This document shows, piece by piece, positions 10,406 through 21,811 of a DNA stretch of 64,000 bases; the stretch's first letter is position 1; every line of letters starts with the position of its first letter. The stretch is from Panax quinquefolius (lineage: Eukaryota; Streptophyta; Magnoliopsida; Apiales; Araliaceae), in assembly GCA_020205615.1 (NCBI GenBank), contig CM035153.1, positions 101,391,735 through 101,455,734 on the forward strand, written 5' to 3'. The translations under genes were made by a program, and so were the position numbers. Below the pieces are notes generated by a model. It was not told the origin of the DNA and made no database searches. It saw only the letters and a list, made by a program, of their open reading frames with translations.

Positions 10406-13400
10406 CTATAACTGCCAACATCTAAGGTTGGGATATTTTACAATATAAGAGCTAAAATTTTTAACTGAATACAATTTGCATTTAACAATCCTAACACAGT
10501 CTTGAGCGAGATCAGTAGCAGCACGGGGGGTTTCACCATGGGCTCGTCTATTCCTTTCATTCCATACTTTATAGAGAACAGTAGCCAAGCAGAGCTTTAT
10601 AATCCGAGATGACATTTGGTCTATTTGAGCATGTTGAATGTGATGAATCAGTGTGTCCCAGTCAAAAGGAAAACCGAACCAGCCATGTACAGCAAGCACT
10701 AAACCAAGAAGCTGTTGGGAAAAGGCACAGTCAAAGAGAAGGTGGGAGAATGATTCGGGGGCATGAGAGCAGAGATAACAGGAAGCCAATGGCCATGTCA
10801 CCAACCTCTTATGAAGAGCCAGCCAGAAGAAGAAAGAATAACGAGGGACCTGCAGATTATGCCATAAGAGTTTGAACCAAGGGACAGTGGCACTCCCACA
10901 ACGAATAGAAGACCAGATATGGGAAGCTTTAACCGAGGTAAGGCACCAAAGACACCGATCCGGATCGAGAGAGAAGGCGTGACATCTGAAGTAGTTTGTC
11001 CTTCATCTGCATAAGGCTATGGAAATTGGATATAGGAGGTTGCCATGAGCATTGTCTGATGATGTCATTGACTTTGGCTGAGAAAGGCAGACCAGAATTT
11101 GAGACTATAGGATCGGTGCGATGGCTAGCAAGAGGGCGGTTGTCAAGCCAAGGGTCTTGCCATAAATTGATGTTCTGGCCGTCACCCACTTTATATGTAA
11201 CAAAATTGATGGCTATGCTTCTAAGGTTCAGGACTTTGCGCCAAATCCAGGAGGCATTAGAGGGGATGGGGGTAGTCCAAAAGTTGTGCTTCAAGAGGAG
11301 AGTTTTGTTTACCCATTGAGCCCAGAAAGAGGAACTTTTGAAACAGATAATCTGCCACAGGTGGAGCATAATTTGAGCTTTGTTCCATTCAACAACTTTT
11401 TTAATACCTAACCCACCTTCAGATAGGGGCAAGGTGACACGGGCCCAAGAAACCTTTGAACCATGTTTGTCAAGCGAGGAGCCCTTCCAAAGAAATCTAG
11501 AGACAGAGGCTGTTCAATTTGCTTGGTGACTGATTTGGGAAGAACAAAATAAGCAGACCAATAGGATTGAATAGCAAACAAAATGGATTTAATAAGTTGC
11601 AGCCTACCCGCAAAGGAAAGGAAGCAGTTAGCCCAGGACTTAATTCGAAGGGTGATCTTTTGAATAAGGGGCAAGCAATCGGCTGAAGAAAGCTTCGACG
11701 TGATGAGGGGCACTCTAAGAATTTTGTGCAAGGAGCCCAGCCTATATTGAGAGATGTAAGAATGGTAGCGACCCAGATTAGGAAGGACGTTAGCGAGGAA
11801 ACACCGACTTTTGCCGAGATTGATGGATGGAAGTAGGAGAAGCGGTGTGAAAGCATCAAGGCTATGCTTTAGAAGGTTGACAGATTGCATGTCACCGTGA
11901 CAAAATAGAAGGAGGTCATCCGCAAAGCAAAGGTTTGTAATTTTACAGGCCTTTGTTCTCCAATGGAAAGAAAAATTTGGAGAGGAAGAAGCTTTATCAA
12001 GAAGGAGAGCAAGGACTTCCATGACTAAAACAAACAGATATGGAGAGAGAGGGTCGCCTTGGCGGATACCTTGTTTGCCTTGGAAATAGCCACACAACTG
12101 ACCGTTAACTTTAACAGAGAACATAGCCGTAGATATGCAACTTCTGATCCATTGTATAAATTTAGAAGGGTAGCCAAAGAGGGCCAGAACATCAAAAAGG
12201 AACTCCCATCGAACAGAGTCAAAGGCTTTCTTCAAATCAATTTTAACCGCACATCTAGATGGGCCAGAAGGTCTATGGTAGTTTCTGAACAGCTCTTGGG
12301 CCAAAAGAATGTTGTCACCGATTTTACGTCCCGGTATAAAGGCAGCTTGAGAGAATGAGATGAGGTCAGGGAGAGTAGCTTTGAGTCTAGCTGCTAGGAT
12401 TTTGGATATGCATTTATATATAGAATTGCAGCAAGATATAGGCCGGAAGTCAGACATAGAGGTGGGGTTTGGGACCTTAGGAATAAGAGCGACAGCAGTG
12501 GCATTGGACTCTTTAAGCATATGTCCAGAAATGAAAAAGCGATTGAACAGCTTTGACAAAATCATCCCCCACAGTGTCCCAAGAATGAAGAAAGAAGTTC
12601 ACGTTGAAGCCGTCGGGGCCAGGGCTTTTGTTTCTCTGCATGCCTTTAAGTGTAGATAGAATTTCCTCAGGAGTAACAGGAGCTGCAAGAGAGGGAATCA
12701 TATCGGGGTTGATACGCTTTGTAATCACTTCAGCTAAGGCCTCCCGACCAGGGTAGGAGGAGGTGTTTTTGGTACCCAAAAGATTTTGGAAGTAGCCAAC
12801 AGCAGTGGACTTAATCTGCTCCGGATCTTGAGTCAAGACACCCTGGTTGTCCTCGATAGCAAGAATCTTATTTGAATTCCACCGACTTTTGGTTTTGGCA
12901 TGGAAATATTTGGTGTTTTTATCCCCTAAAGAGAGCCATTGAATTCTGGATTTTTGTTGAAGAAGTTGCTCTTCTATAGTGAGGGCATCCCATAGATCCT
13001 TGGTAAGTTTCCTCTGAAGATCAAAATTTTCCGGGGAAATAGGAGTATTAGACAGTTGGATGGTCATTTGAAGAGCATGAAGAGCTTGCCTAGCCATTTG
13101 GACGTTTGTAACAGCAGAGCCCTGTTGCTTGTTCAGATCAATAAGAGCTCGTTTGGTTCTCCGAAGCTTTTCCGCAAGAACAAAAAGAGGGGAGCCAATG
13201 ATATTGCAGTTCCAAGTTTGGGAAACTACCTCCTCGTAACCATCCAATAGGGTAAGATGATTGAAAAATTGAAAAGGCTTGAAGGATTTGGGAGCAGAGA
13301 GACCAGTAGACAAAAAAGTGGGATTATGATCGGAGAACCCTCTAGCCCCAAAATGAGCCAGAGAGTGAGGCATTTGAGTGAACCATTCTGCATTCCCAAG

Positions 13401-14003
13401 AGCTCTGTCCAGCTTACGAGAAATAGTTCTATCCCCTTGAGAGTTCCACCAAGTGAAGAAAGGACCAACAGCTCTAATGTCATCCAGACACGCTTGTTCA
13501 AGACATGATTTAAAGTCGGACATTCCGGTGACCACATGTCGTTACCCCCTGCGATTCATCAAGGTCGCAAATTTCATTAAAATCCCTAGAAACGCACCAT
13601 CTAGAAGTGATGGAATTTGCGAGGAAGAGAGCTCATGCCATAATCGCTACGCCGTCGGAGGGAGTGTTAAGACCAGTAGACGATAGTAACCAAGAAGGTA
13701 TCAACAGATCCAACCAAATTTAATTCACAATGTATAAGTCGGGAAGATTTGTGCAACACGTAAGCTTGATCCAAAAGCGGGATCCCAACCAACCCATATT
13801 CTACCATTGTCGTGATAATCATAATTAAAAACCCGCCCAATGAGCAAAAAGATTAGAGGAAATAATACGGATTTGTGACATTTGACTCTAGTTTCCACAA
13901 GGCCAACAAAAGATATATGATTGTCCAACAAAAAGGCATGAACATCAGCCTGTTTTTGAGACTTATTTAAACCTCTAACATTATAGGAACAGAGCTTAGA
14001 CAT
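10406..14003 (-). pseudogene. LINE ORF2: endonuclease and reverse transcriptase, broken
   Basis: The frame starts MSKLCSYNVRGLNKS at 14003 and ends at 10406, about 1,200 codons if intact. Order of domains: AP-like endonuclease (NVRGLN; DD.RAVGPFFTWWN; GFSDHNP near 13320), then reverse transcriptase with FRPISCCNSIYK, FIPGRKIGDN, the Asp-containing DLKKAFDSV, the QGDPLSPYLF motif and the catalytic FADDLLLF near 11910-11935. A zf-RVT-like Cys/His segment (CYLCSHAPESFSHLLFDC) and a basic tail close it. It would nick target DNA and prime cDNA synthesis there. It is split into several frames by frameshifts between 14003 and 10804, so it is dead. ORF1 ends only 13 bp upstream. Confidence 0.85.
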
Positions 14004-14016
14004 AAAAGATAGACAA

Positions 14017-15261
14017 TTAGGGAGGGGAATTTCTCCCCTACCTTTGTTCTTCCTTTTGGCAGAAGGAGAACCAACAACCTCAGCCTTTGCTTTCAGCTTA
14101 AGAAGAGGCCTTCCTTTTCGTCAACGATTTTGAGTTTATCAGTAAGAGGGTTTAGAAGGGGTGGCAAAGAGTTGCAGTCTGGGGAAATGTAGTCCGTATC
14201 CACCAAGGCTGCGAAAGGATTACTAGCAGTCATAGGAGAAGGGGAGGGAGGATTCAAAGGGATAGAGGGGAAACTGTAAGGGGGGATTTTTCTGGCAATA
14301 TGGTCCAGCCCTCTTCAGAAGCCCCAGATGGAGAGGTGACATTTGAGGGAACTGCAGCAGTAGAGGAAGAAGGACCAGGGCCAACAGCAGCTTTAGTGGA
14401 GGATTTTGGAACCCATTGATAGTTGGAGTTCGGACATTTAATCAGAGAGTGCCCAAAAGTTTTGCAAACCGAGCAGGATGGGGGTCTGTTCTGATATTCA
14501 ACTGTGACATCCACTGATCGTTCCTCATGCTCATCTTCATTCAAAATAATAACGAGGAGGAAGCAGGGCAAAGGAACGCAACATCAATTTCCACACAAAT
14601 CCGAGCATAAGGAAGAGGGTCGAGTCTTTCCGTGACTTTATCTAAGAAAAGTGGCTTCCCCACCCCACTAGCAATGTAGCTAAGACCTTCGTCTGTCCAA
14701 TAAGAGAGAGGAATGCCATGAAATTTTACCCAGACAGGGGCTTTAGAGCAAGCCTCTCTAGTAATGTCAATACCCTCCTTCCATTTCTTCAACAAGATTT
14801 GCTTGTTTGAGATATACCAGGGGCCCATAGCAAGGATGTTTTCGCGAGCTTCAGCTGAGTTGAATTTGAAAATGTAATACCCTTTTTCATGCAGGAGCAC
14901 TTTAGATAAACCCATCGAGCCCCAAAGTTTTTGAACAATAGGCTCCACTACCTTGAAAGGGAGATTTGAGTGAAGAAAATAGCCCACAAGGCTATTGCAC
15001 CACAGGTCACGCCCTTTTTTTAGTACCTCCGGCGGAGGTCTAATGGAGAGAAGGCCTTCAGCTTCGGACGGGGGAAAAATTTTTAAAGTAGGCTTCCTAG
15101 GAGCATCATTCGCAACAACCTCACTCCAAGAGGGCTTACTCGGAGAGAAGGGGTGCATCAGTGAGGGAGGCAACAACCTTAGCAGGTTGTAAAGGAGGAC
15201 AATCCATAGTGTTGGGCTTCTCAGCAGTCGGAGTGGAGTTAGGCACATGAACAGGAATAGC
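14017..15261 (-). pseudogene. LINE ORF1: DUF4283 and CCHC zinc-knuckle protein, N-terminally truncated
   Basis: The protein binds the LINE RNA in related elements. Visible in order are a PSWSEVVAND segment and a DUF4283 region (FKVVEPIVQKLWGSMGLSKV ... WVKFHGIPLSYWTDEGLSYIASG) at about 15100-14650. A zinc knuckle CSVCKTFGHSLIKC follows near 14480-14439, then a Ser/Pro-rich tail. A frameshift separates 15248-14541 from 14571-14254, and another lies beyond. The start codon is lost with the 5' truncation. The stop at 14019-14017 is placed by comparison with the other copy. Confidence 0.8.
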
Positions 15262-15916
15262 TTTGAGACGACGGGAGTATAACTCTGACCGACGAGAAAC
15301 CAGGATTTCAGCTTGTGAGACCTCCTTTGTAACTCTAACTGGAGCGAGCCGGAGGTGTGGGACTCATGTAGGAGTGCCGCAGGTGTACCTGTAGGAGCCG
15401 CAGGTTAGCCTGCGGCCAACCGTGCCTATGTATAGGCGACTGGTTGCTTTCATAAGTCATTTTCAAGTTGTGCAGAGAAGGAAATCTGAGAGCTTTTCTT
15501 CAGATCTGCTGAGTTCGGGCAACTTCTCGCATATACTCTTGCGTACAAGCGTTCTTTTCATCACGGTAACACATGCATGTATTTTTTCCAATTTCATCAG
15601 TTAGAAAATGACTTATCGCATGAAATGCATTTAGACACATAGTAGTGAATATGCATGCTGATATGACTTGATAAAAAATATTTAACATAGCAAATGTTAG
15701 TATTAAACCATGCTAAACATAATGATGTGAAAAAATTTGACTTTTGAAACAGTCAAATTGGCACCTTTTACTGTCATTTCTTATCCTATATGAGAACAAA
15801 TGAGTAAAGGTAGACAAGCAAAATAATCCTGGTAATTAGACTACACTTACGGATTTTTTTACCGTAATGTATTGATGCATACAGGATGTATATAACTGTG
15901 TATAGGTGTGCTACTG
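15262..15916 (+). promoter_or_regulatory. LTR-like promoter segment upstream of the antisense PMD gene
   Basis: The first 200 bp resemble the element A LTR promoter region (about 8430-8290 read on the minus strand) but face the plus strand. Both contain GAGACGACGGGA, then palindromes, then a TATA-like sequence. Palindromes here have arms CAGGT/ACCTG (15380-15391) and GCCGCAGG/CCTGCGGC (15397-15416). The TATA-like CTATGTATAGG follows at about 15424-15434. The remaining 450 bp are AT-rich, without a gene, and lead to the PMD start at 16152. Plausibly this drives the PMD/DUF7745 cassette. It could also be a stray fragment of a related element inserted in this orientation. Confidence 0.4.
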
Positions 15917-16151
15917 AATGGCCACCTAGTCATGCCTATGTGCATGTGGATAGTCCCATTTACAAAGGGGCTATGGCAAAATTTTCCCAAAATGTAGGTA
16001 TTGGGTAGTCATGCATTTTTAACTCTACTGCAGATATATGTTAAAGCAATGCATGCATGCATGTAATCATAGAATGCATTTTGAAAAGACTCCATGTAAG
16101 AAATTACCACACCCTTTCTGAGGTGATTTGGAGACTTGCTGTCCAGATATC

Positions 16152-18108
16152 ATGGATCCAGATCAGCCGAGTAGTTCCCGCAGGACTACTTCTGGTGTAC
16201 GGAGGAGGGCTTTTGAAGAGCCTCAGCGCCATTCTGTTAGATAACCTCATCATTTGGCGGAGGCGGTGATACGTCCTATTCGGGTCGAAGTGCTGACTGT
16301 CGAGGACGAGGAGGATAATGCATCGATCGAGGTTCTTGCTCCTGCTGTACGTGTTTCCCGTTGGGAATTGCCTGGTATTCAAGTGGCGAACCCAGATCTT
16401 CTGGGTGACTTGAGTAGGCATCCTTCAGTATACCTGCACGCAAACGAGGTATGAAGTTAGATCTTTAATCTTCTTTATTTCCTATTGATGAGGAGCTTGG
16501 AGTCTAATGTTGATCTGCATTTGATATAGGTTCTCGATTTCACATAGCCTCGAGGGAACTGGTTTAGCATCCACTCTATGTATCAGGCCTTGCATGATGA
16601 CTACAGAACGATCGTCCATGGCTGGGGATTCAGGAGGTTTTTCTCTATTCTTCCTCGTCGTTGTCCCTGGGGTTACCTCAGGGCATTGTCTGAGCGGTGG
16701 TTTCACCAGACTCAGTTACTCCATTTACTGGACTGTGAGGTGATGATGATGCCGATGGATTGGCGGTTTATCACAGGTATGGAGTTTGGAGGGGAGCCGG
16801 TGCCTTGCACGACGGATATCACCCCTACTACCGTTTGATCGTTGTTGGGAGTTCCGGCAGAGGTGCTTAAGGGCAGGACTGTTCATACAGGTCCTTTGAG
16901 CATAGATGCTATGAACGGGCTGTTGAGTGAGCCCATACCCGATGACATGAGAGTCAGGGATTGCATTCTTCGGCAATTATTCCTGATGATTATTAGGGGC
17001 TGCTTCATAGCAGATAACTCTTCTATGGTGTCCTTCGCTTTGATCAGCGCCACTCGACACGTGGACCGTATAGGAGAGTATGATTGGGGTTCCTACACCT
17101 TTGCCTACTTCCTCAGGGGAATGCGCATGCGATCGCAGGGCTTAACCGAGGCGTGGTTAGGATTTTACCCATTTCTGCTGGTGAGTGTTTCTCTTGTCTT
17201 TTCCCATGTATGGGTTAAGAGTGTTGACTGGCAGCAGATGTTTGCCTTTGTGTTGGCAATTTTGGGCCTATGAGAGGCTTCCTTGTTTGCGTCATGTGAG
17301 CATGTTAGGTTTATATGCCTATCCACGAGGACGGGGATGGCATCATTCCATACTGGCGGAGGTCCCTGTTGCTGAGGGTTTCACTCATTGTCACCTACAG
17401 TTGGAGTTATTGACAGCCGATGTCATCACATGGATTCCGTACTCTGGAGAGCATTTGGGAGTTGGTTTTGAGGATGGGTACCCGACTGGAGTTGAGTACA
17501 TCATTTCCACCTGTAGGATTCCTTTCTTTACAGATGGAGGATGGGAGCTCTATTTAGGAGAGCGTGCTATTAGGAGCACTACAGGAGAGATACGTATGCC
17601 GATCTTGCCTCCTGCCAGGAGTTATTGGCTTGTTTCACAGTCACCCGTCATTGACATCCCATTGATGGGGATTGACGCTTTTACATTGTAAGAGGGCCCC
17701 TGTTCTCAAGAGATGTTCCAGCATTAGTGGATTCCTCATACGATTGGAGCTCAGACCCGCGCCACACAGTTTATGGGGGATACGGTTCCAGGATCTGTGA
17801 TGATGACGGATTGGCTAGCCTGTGTCAGAGATCCGACTCATGTGACACAGATTGATAGATTGACTCGGCAGCTGGATCGGTCACATCTTTTCATTCGGCA
17901 TTTGGGCAGAGATCCTGCAGAGGTAGATACTTTTGATCCTTCCAGCTCTGGCGCTGGTCCCTCAGGTGACCCATATGGTTTTGCTGGCGAAGATTCTCCC
18001 TTGTATCGACCTGACATCCCTATAGATAGAGATCCAGTGACTCAGGAGGAATTACATCAGGTGGACAGGATCAATGATATAGACATCGACACTCTTGACT
18101 TTTTCTGA
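16152..18108 (+). pseudogene. Plant mobile domain (PMD) gene, copy 2, three exons, broken
   Basis: This has the same structure as copy 1 at 758: exon 1 16152-16448 (297 nt, same length), intron 16449-16547, exon 2 16548-17180 (633 nt, a whole number of codons), intron from 17181, exon 3 from 17260 to the stop at 18108. PMD motifs are clearer here: LSERWFHQTQLLHLLDCEV, DWRFITGMEFGGE, IGEYDWGSYTFAYFLRGM and FWAYERLPCLR, then YLGERAIRST in exon 3. Damage: a TAA in exon 1 near 16241, a TGA in exon 2 near 16836, TAA/TAG in exon 3 near 17689 and 17725, and a second-intron acceptor reading AA instead of AG at 17258-17259. Frames otherwise hold for 600 codons, so decay is recent relative to the gene's age. 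It is antisense to the flanking integrase fragment of the same element. Confidence 0.8.
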
Positions 18109-18354
18109 TGTATTTCTCGCTATCTCTTTCGATAGGCCTCTGTTGTATGTTGGGTTGCTTCACCCCATTTCCCTGTATTTTAGCTGTACAAAGATGTATT
18201 AGATGATGATATACTTAGGAATGTATGTACAGTTTTCCATTCCCTATATCATATTGCCATCTATTGTATCATGCATTTTATTATGTTATGCATATGTATG
18301 TCCAGAGATATTCAGCATTGACCCCTGGATGGTCTTATTACACGGCCCGTACAG

Positions 18355-20067
18355 ATGTCTTCTTCGACAGTTAGCCATATTGATCATACCCCACCATTTG
18401 TGATGGTAGCTGGTATACGCTCATGGTATGATAGTATATCACCATCAGACATGGTGATTGTAGATGATTTGTTGCAGCATACTATGACCCTGTTGATGTT
18501 TCAGGTTCCCACAGGATTTGTAGAGGGCATGCTAGAGCAGTGGGAATCAGAGAGACAAGTTTTCTGATTTGGAACCCAAGAGTTGACTCCTACTTTGGAG
18601 GAGTATGCACGGTTGACGATGTTGCCGCTGGATAGACCTTGCGTGCATATGGCTATTAGAGACATGAGCAGACAGTTCATGACCTTCACCGGATTGAGAC
18701 GTAGAGTGGTCCAGGACGAGATTACATCCGGCCACGTGATATCCTAGCATTTCCTATTTGATAGGTTTGGCTCTGAGGACAGCTATGCACGGCATTCCGG
18801 GGATTTCACCACATCGGAGGACCATTGGCGTTCAGCCAGAGTAGATGTACTGCTTCTATGCGTATTGTCATACGTCTTCATGCCTTGAGACATGGATGAA
18901 ATTTGGATATCGGCGTCATTATGGCAAAGGAGAGCTCTCGGGAGGGTCGTACCATTGTACCGATGATCATCATGAGACGCCGAGGTCGACTACATCTTCT
19001 TTGCACTTATCGGCGAGAGTCTTCACAAGTAGTTCTGGTCGTCTTTGTATGTGTGGTTTATGTCACACTTGAGACCGATTGGCACATTTAGACGGCAGGG
19101 GTTTTGTTTTACCCAGAAGATAGCCATGTCATATTCCTTTTAGCCTGTAGAGTGCACAGATGTTGCATCGTGGTCAGCTTTCCTGGCAGGGATTAGGGAT
19201 CTATTTGTCATATTATCGTGTTCAAGGATTAGCTCACCCTATAGCTTCATTACTCATGCTCCGGGCATGGATTATCTCCCTCTAGCTGGATTGAGGGGCA
19301 TGATCACTTACCACCCACTGGCCGTGATGTGTTAGTTTATCCAGTTCCAGGATTTTCATCCGTATGAGAGGCGATGAATCGGCTAACCGTGTCACAATCG
19401 TTTATCGATGGAGGACAGATCCAGGTTGTATGCCTATTGGGATCAGCGAGAGCTGGCTGAGTTTTCTGTCAGTCATCCAGGTTGTTCTGTAGAGTATTCC
19501 GCGTGGATGGAGATAGAGACTTCATCGGTTACGGCAGTATCCACAGTGCAGGGGATTGATTTTGACGATGAGGAGCCTGTAGAGGAGGTTGTTATTTCCA
19601 CCGATGATTTGACTGCTGGGCTGCCAGCATTTGTGATGGATTCTCCCACCCCGAGTGCCACTATTACTCAGTATTCGGCACAACATTTGGAGCAAATCTT
19701 ATATCTAATGACCTATAAGAGAGATCAGGCTAGGGCCGCGATGTTGACAGCTCTTGATGAGAGAGACACTGCTCTGTTAGAGAGGGATTAGGCTAGATTA
19801 GCCAGGAATGTATTGATAGTGGAGTGGGATGCCGCCTTATCTGCTAGGGATGTGGCCATTGCAGACAACACTTTAGTGAGATCCCAGATTTCTATCATTC
19901 TTGCCGACATGAGTGCTTACATTGATGAGCACTATGCCACCATGCAGTTAGCCTCTGATCAGCTAGCTCGTGTAGATACCCTTGGGCAGGAGCTTCCAGT
20001 GCTTCCTCCGTCTTTTGAGAGGGATGCTATGTTAGATCTAATAGTCCGCATACACACAGATCTGTAG
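18355..20067 (+). pseudogene. DUF7745-like protein gene with C-terminal coiled coil, copy 2, broken
   Basis: ATG at 18355 opens the same protein as 2944, and this copy keeps the C-terminus. After the DUF7745-like region (LTPTLEEYARL; ARVDVLLLCVLSYVFMP) comes an acidic linker (DFDDEEPVEEVV, about 19558). A helical coiled-coil stretch rich in Ala/Glu/Arg and Leu (19680-20060) follows, ending at a TAG at 20067. Breaks are TGA at 18566 (shared with copy 1), TAG near 18747 (CAG in copy 1), a frameshift near 18900, TAG near 19141 and 19333 (CAG in copy 1), and TAG at 19789. It follows the PMD gene by about 250 bp on the same strand. The pair may have acted together, but nothing here shows how. Confidence 0.6.
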
Positions 20068-20958
20068 ATAGCTTTGTATTTTCTTGCACAAACTAACTTA
20101 GCCATTTTGTCATGTACAGCACAGATGTATATATCAAACAGTATTATATATGGTAGGGAAATATATTTTGATTCACTTCCCTTTTAGTTACGCCTTGATA
20201 CTTGCTTGATGTTTGCCTGTTTCTCCAAGGCCTTGTGATCTTGATGCATTCTGAACTTATCCTTGATAGATGGACATTGAGATGTCGCAAGATCTCTCAG
20301 AACGGATCACTGATTTCTGTAAATTCCTACCATCTTTGGTGTCTTTGGACTTGTATCTGTATGGAATGTGGAGAGGAGGGTAGTTTCTTCCTCTTTGAGA
20401 TTGACCGCACCACATATGGTCGCCAGTACTTTTATTTGTGAGAAGCCTAGTTATTCCATTTCTTATGGGTTGGTATTGCTCTTTGAGGCACGATCACAGC
20501 TTAGATGGTCACCGAATCTTCTATTTATGAGAAGAGGTTGGGTAATTCCATCCCTTTGATCTGAAATCGATGAAATGGTGCAAATTGAAGATTGATCCCA
20601 GTACCATGTGAAAAGTATGTTGTTCTGGTAGGGGTTAGACTGCACCATGAATGGCTTCCTACGTACTCCTATTGAAGATGAGATCAAGTCTGTGTAGTTC
20701 GAACCTAGTGTAGGAGGTTCAACGCTGAGTGTGGAAGGCAGATGGGTGTAGAAGTATTTTGAGTTGTTTTTGTTGTTTTGTAGAGAAAGGGTAGAAATGT
20801 TTTTGTTATTTTTCTTTATTGCGGCCGGGCCATATAGAATATGGTTGCCTACGTACTCCTATTGAAGAGGAGATCTGGTCGACATAGTTCGCCCCTCAGG
20901 ACGAATTGAAGGCGAAGAGAAGTGTGAATCCCATGTGCAGGCTATACTGCGGGGAGAC
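20068..20958 (-). other. Non-coding DNA of element A with two ACGTAGGCA-type repeats
   Basis: No gene is seen. Two copies of a roughly 50-bp segment occur at 20648-20698 and 20844-20892. On the minus strand each reads from a CGAAC/CGAACTA start to GGAGTACGTAGG. A segment ending in GATACGTAGGCA or GTACGTAGGCA is common in the region after integrase of Tat/Ogre elements (family knowledge), which supports the classification. Its role is unknown. The AT-rich part after 20067 may hold the 3' end of the plus-strand gene's transcript. Confidence 0.5.
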
Positions 20959-21175
20959 GAAAGTTTGATCCCATAATGGGGACAAACCGCAAGTGTGTAA
21001 AAGTTTGATCCGAATCCTCGGGACAAAGCTGCGAGCATAGAAAAGTTTAATCCCGTCTTCAGGATAAACTGCAGGTGTGAAAAGTTTAATCCCGTCTTCA
21101 GGATAAACTGCAGGTGTGAAAGGTTCAATCCCGTCTTCAGGATAACCGAGGTTGTGAAAAGTTTGAATTGAGGTA
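20959..21175. repeat. Tandem array of about 39-bp units, each a hairpin
   Basis: Six diverged units of 38-41 bp start with AAGTTTGATCC or AAGTTTAATCC and end GTGTGA or similar. Each can fold: GTTTG...CAAAC around CCCAT/ATGGG (unit 1), TTTG...CAAA around CCGA/TCGG (unit 2), GTTT(A)ATCC/GGATAAAC (units 3 and 4) and GGTT...ATCC/GGATAACC (unit 5). G-C in one unit is replaced by A-T in another at matching stem positions. Confidence 0.7.
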
Positions 21176-21299
21176 AAACCAGGCTGCTGGCTTAAAGTGT
21201 ATGTTTCCTTGAGGGGTAGAAGAGTATTCAAAAGAAAGGGTTCAAAACCGGAATGACTGGTGATTTGATGATCAAAACCAGGATGTTTGTTTGATGGTA

Positions 21300-21811
21300 A
21301 CTTCAAACATAGTACCGTTTCACGGTGTCCGAGTTGATAAGCTGTGGAAATTCATCTCCATCCATTCCTGTAATCTGAGAACACCTCCTGTCAATATTCC
21401 CTTGACAACAAATGGACGTTCCCAGTTAGAAGCAAATTTTCCCTTAGATTGATCTTGGTTGTCAATGATCTTCTTCAAAATCAAGTCATGTTGTTTGACT
21501 TGCTGTAGTCGAACTTTTCTGTTGTAGGATTGTGTGATCCTTTGCTGATATAACTAACCGTGGAAGATAGCCGCGGATCGCCTTTCGTCTATCAGAGACA
21601 ATTGGTGATACCTGTCTTGTACCCATTGGTCTTCATCCAACTGAGCATCCATCAATACTTTGAGGGATACCATTTCCACCTCTATAGGGAGAACAACTTC
21701 CATCCCATAGACTAATGAGTAGAGGGTTGGCCCAGTGGAAGTTCGCATGGAAGTTTTGTAGGCTAATAAAATAAGAGGCAAGAGGTCAGGCCATCCTTTG
21801 TGATTGGCGAA
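21300..21811 (-). pseudogene. Integrase C-terminal fragment of Tat/Ogre-like Ty3/gypsy element A
   Basis: The minus-strand frame from 21811 reads KGWPDLLPLILLAYKTSMRT, then STGPTLYSLVYGMEVVLPIE and DERRSAAIFHG. This is the integrase segment just after the catalytic core, in the form found in the Tat/Ogre group (RTSTGATP.SLVYGMEAVLP in relatives). A TAG at 21554-21556 replaces the expected Gln codon. Beyond it the frame continues through LYQQRI and GKFASNWERPFVVKGILTGG to about 21310. Everything upstream (catalytic Asp/Glu residues, RT, gag) is missing, because element K begins at 21812. It fixes the minus-strand orientation of element A copy 2. Confidence 0.8.

Larger units (their letters stand above)
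10262..15261 (-). mobile_element. L1-type LINE, 5'-truncated copy
   Basis: This minus-strand non-LTR retrotransposon ends in a 24-nt poly(A), seen as T at 10262-10285. It matches the plus-strand LINE at 50316-57982 throughout, except that the other copy has a solo LTR inserted. Homology at the 5' end stops inside ORF1 at about 15261, so roughly the first 750 bp are missing, the usual result of incomplete target-primed reverse transcription. Flanks AAAGCTGAGC (left) and AGCTTTGAGA (right) resemble each other but are not a clean target duplication. It sits in the non-coding part of element A copy 2, upstream of the PMD gene. Confidence 0.85.

Noticed and set aside
11408..12565. Two separate host genes for reverse transcriptase-like proteins on opposite strands (10.4-15.2 kb and 50.6-57.8 kb)
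   Set aside because: They are two copies of one LINE, with matching ends, A-rich or AT tails and ORF1/ORF2 order.
15258..15275. Clean target-site duplication for the minus-strand LINE
   Set aside because: Flanks AAAGCTGAGC and AGCTTTGAGA are only loosely alike, which is not enough to call a duplication.
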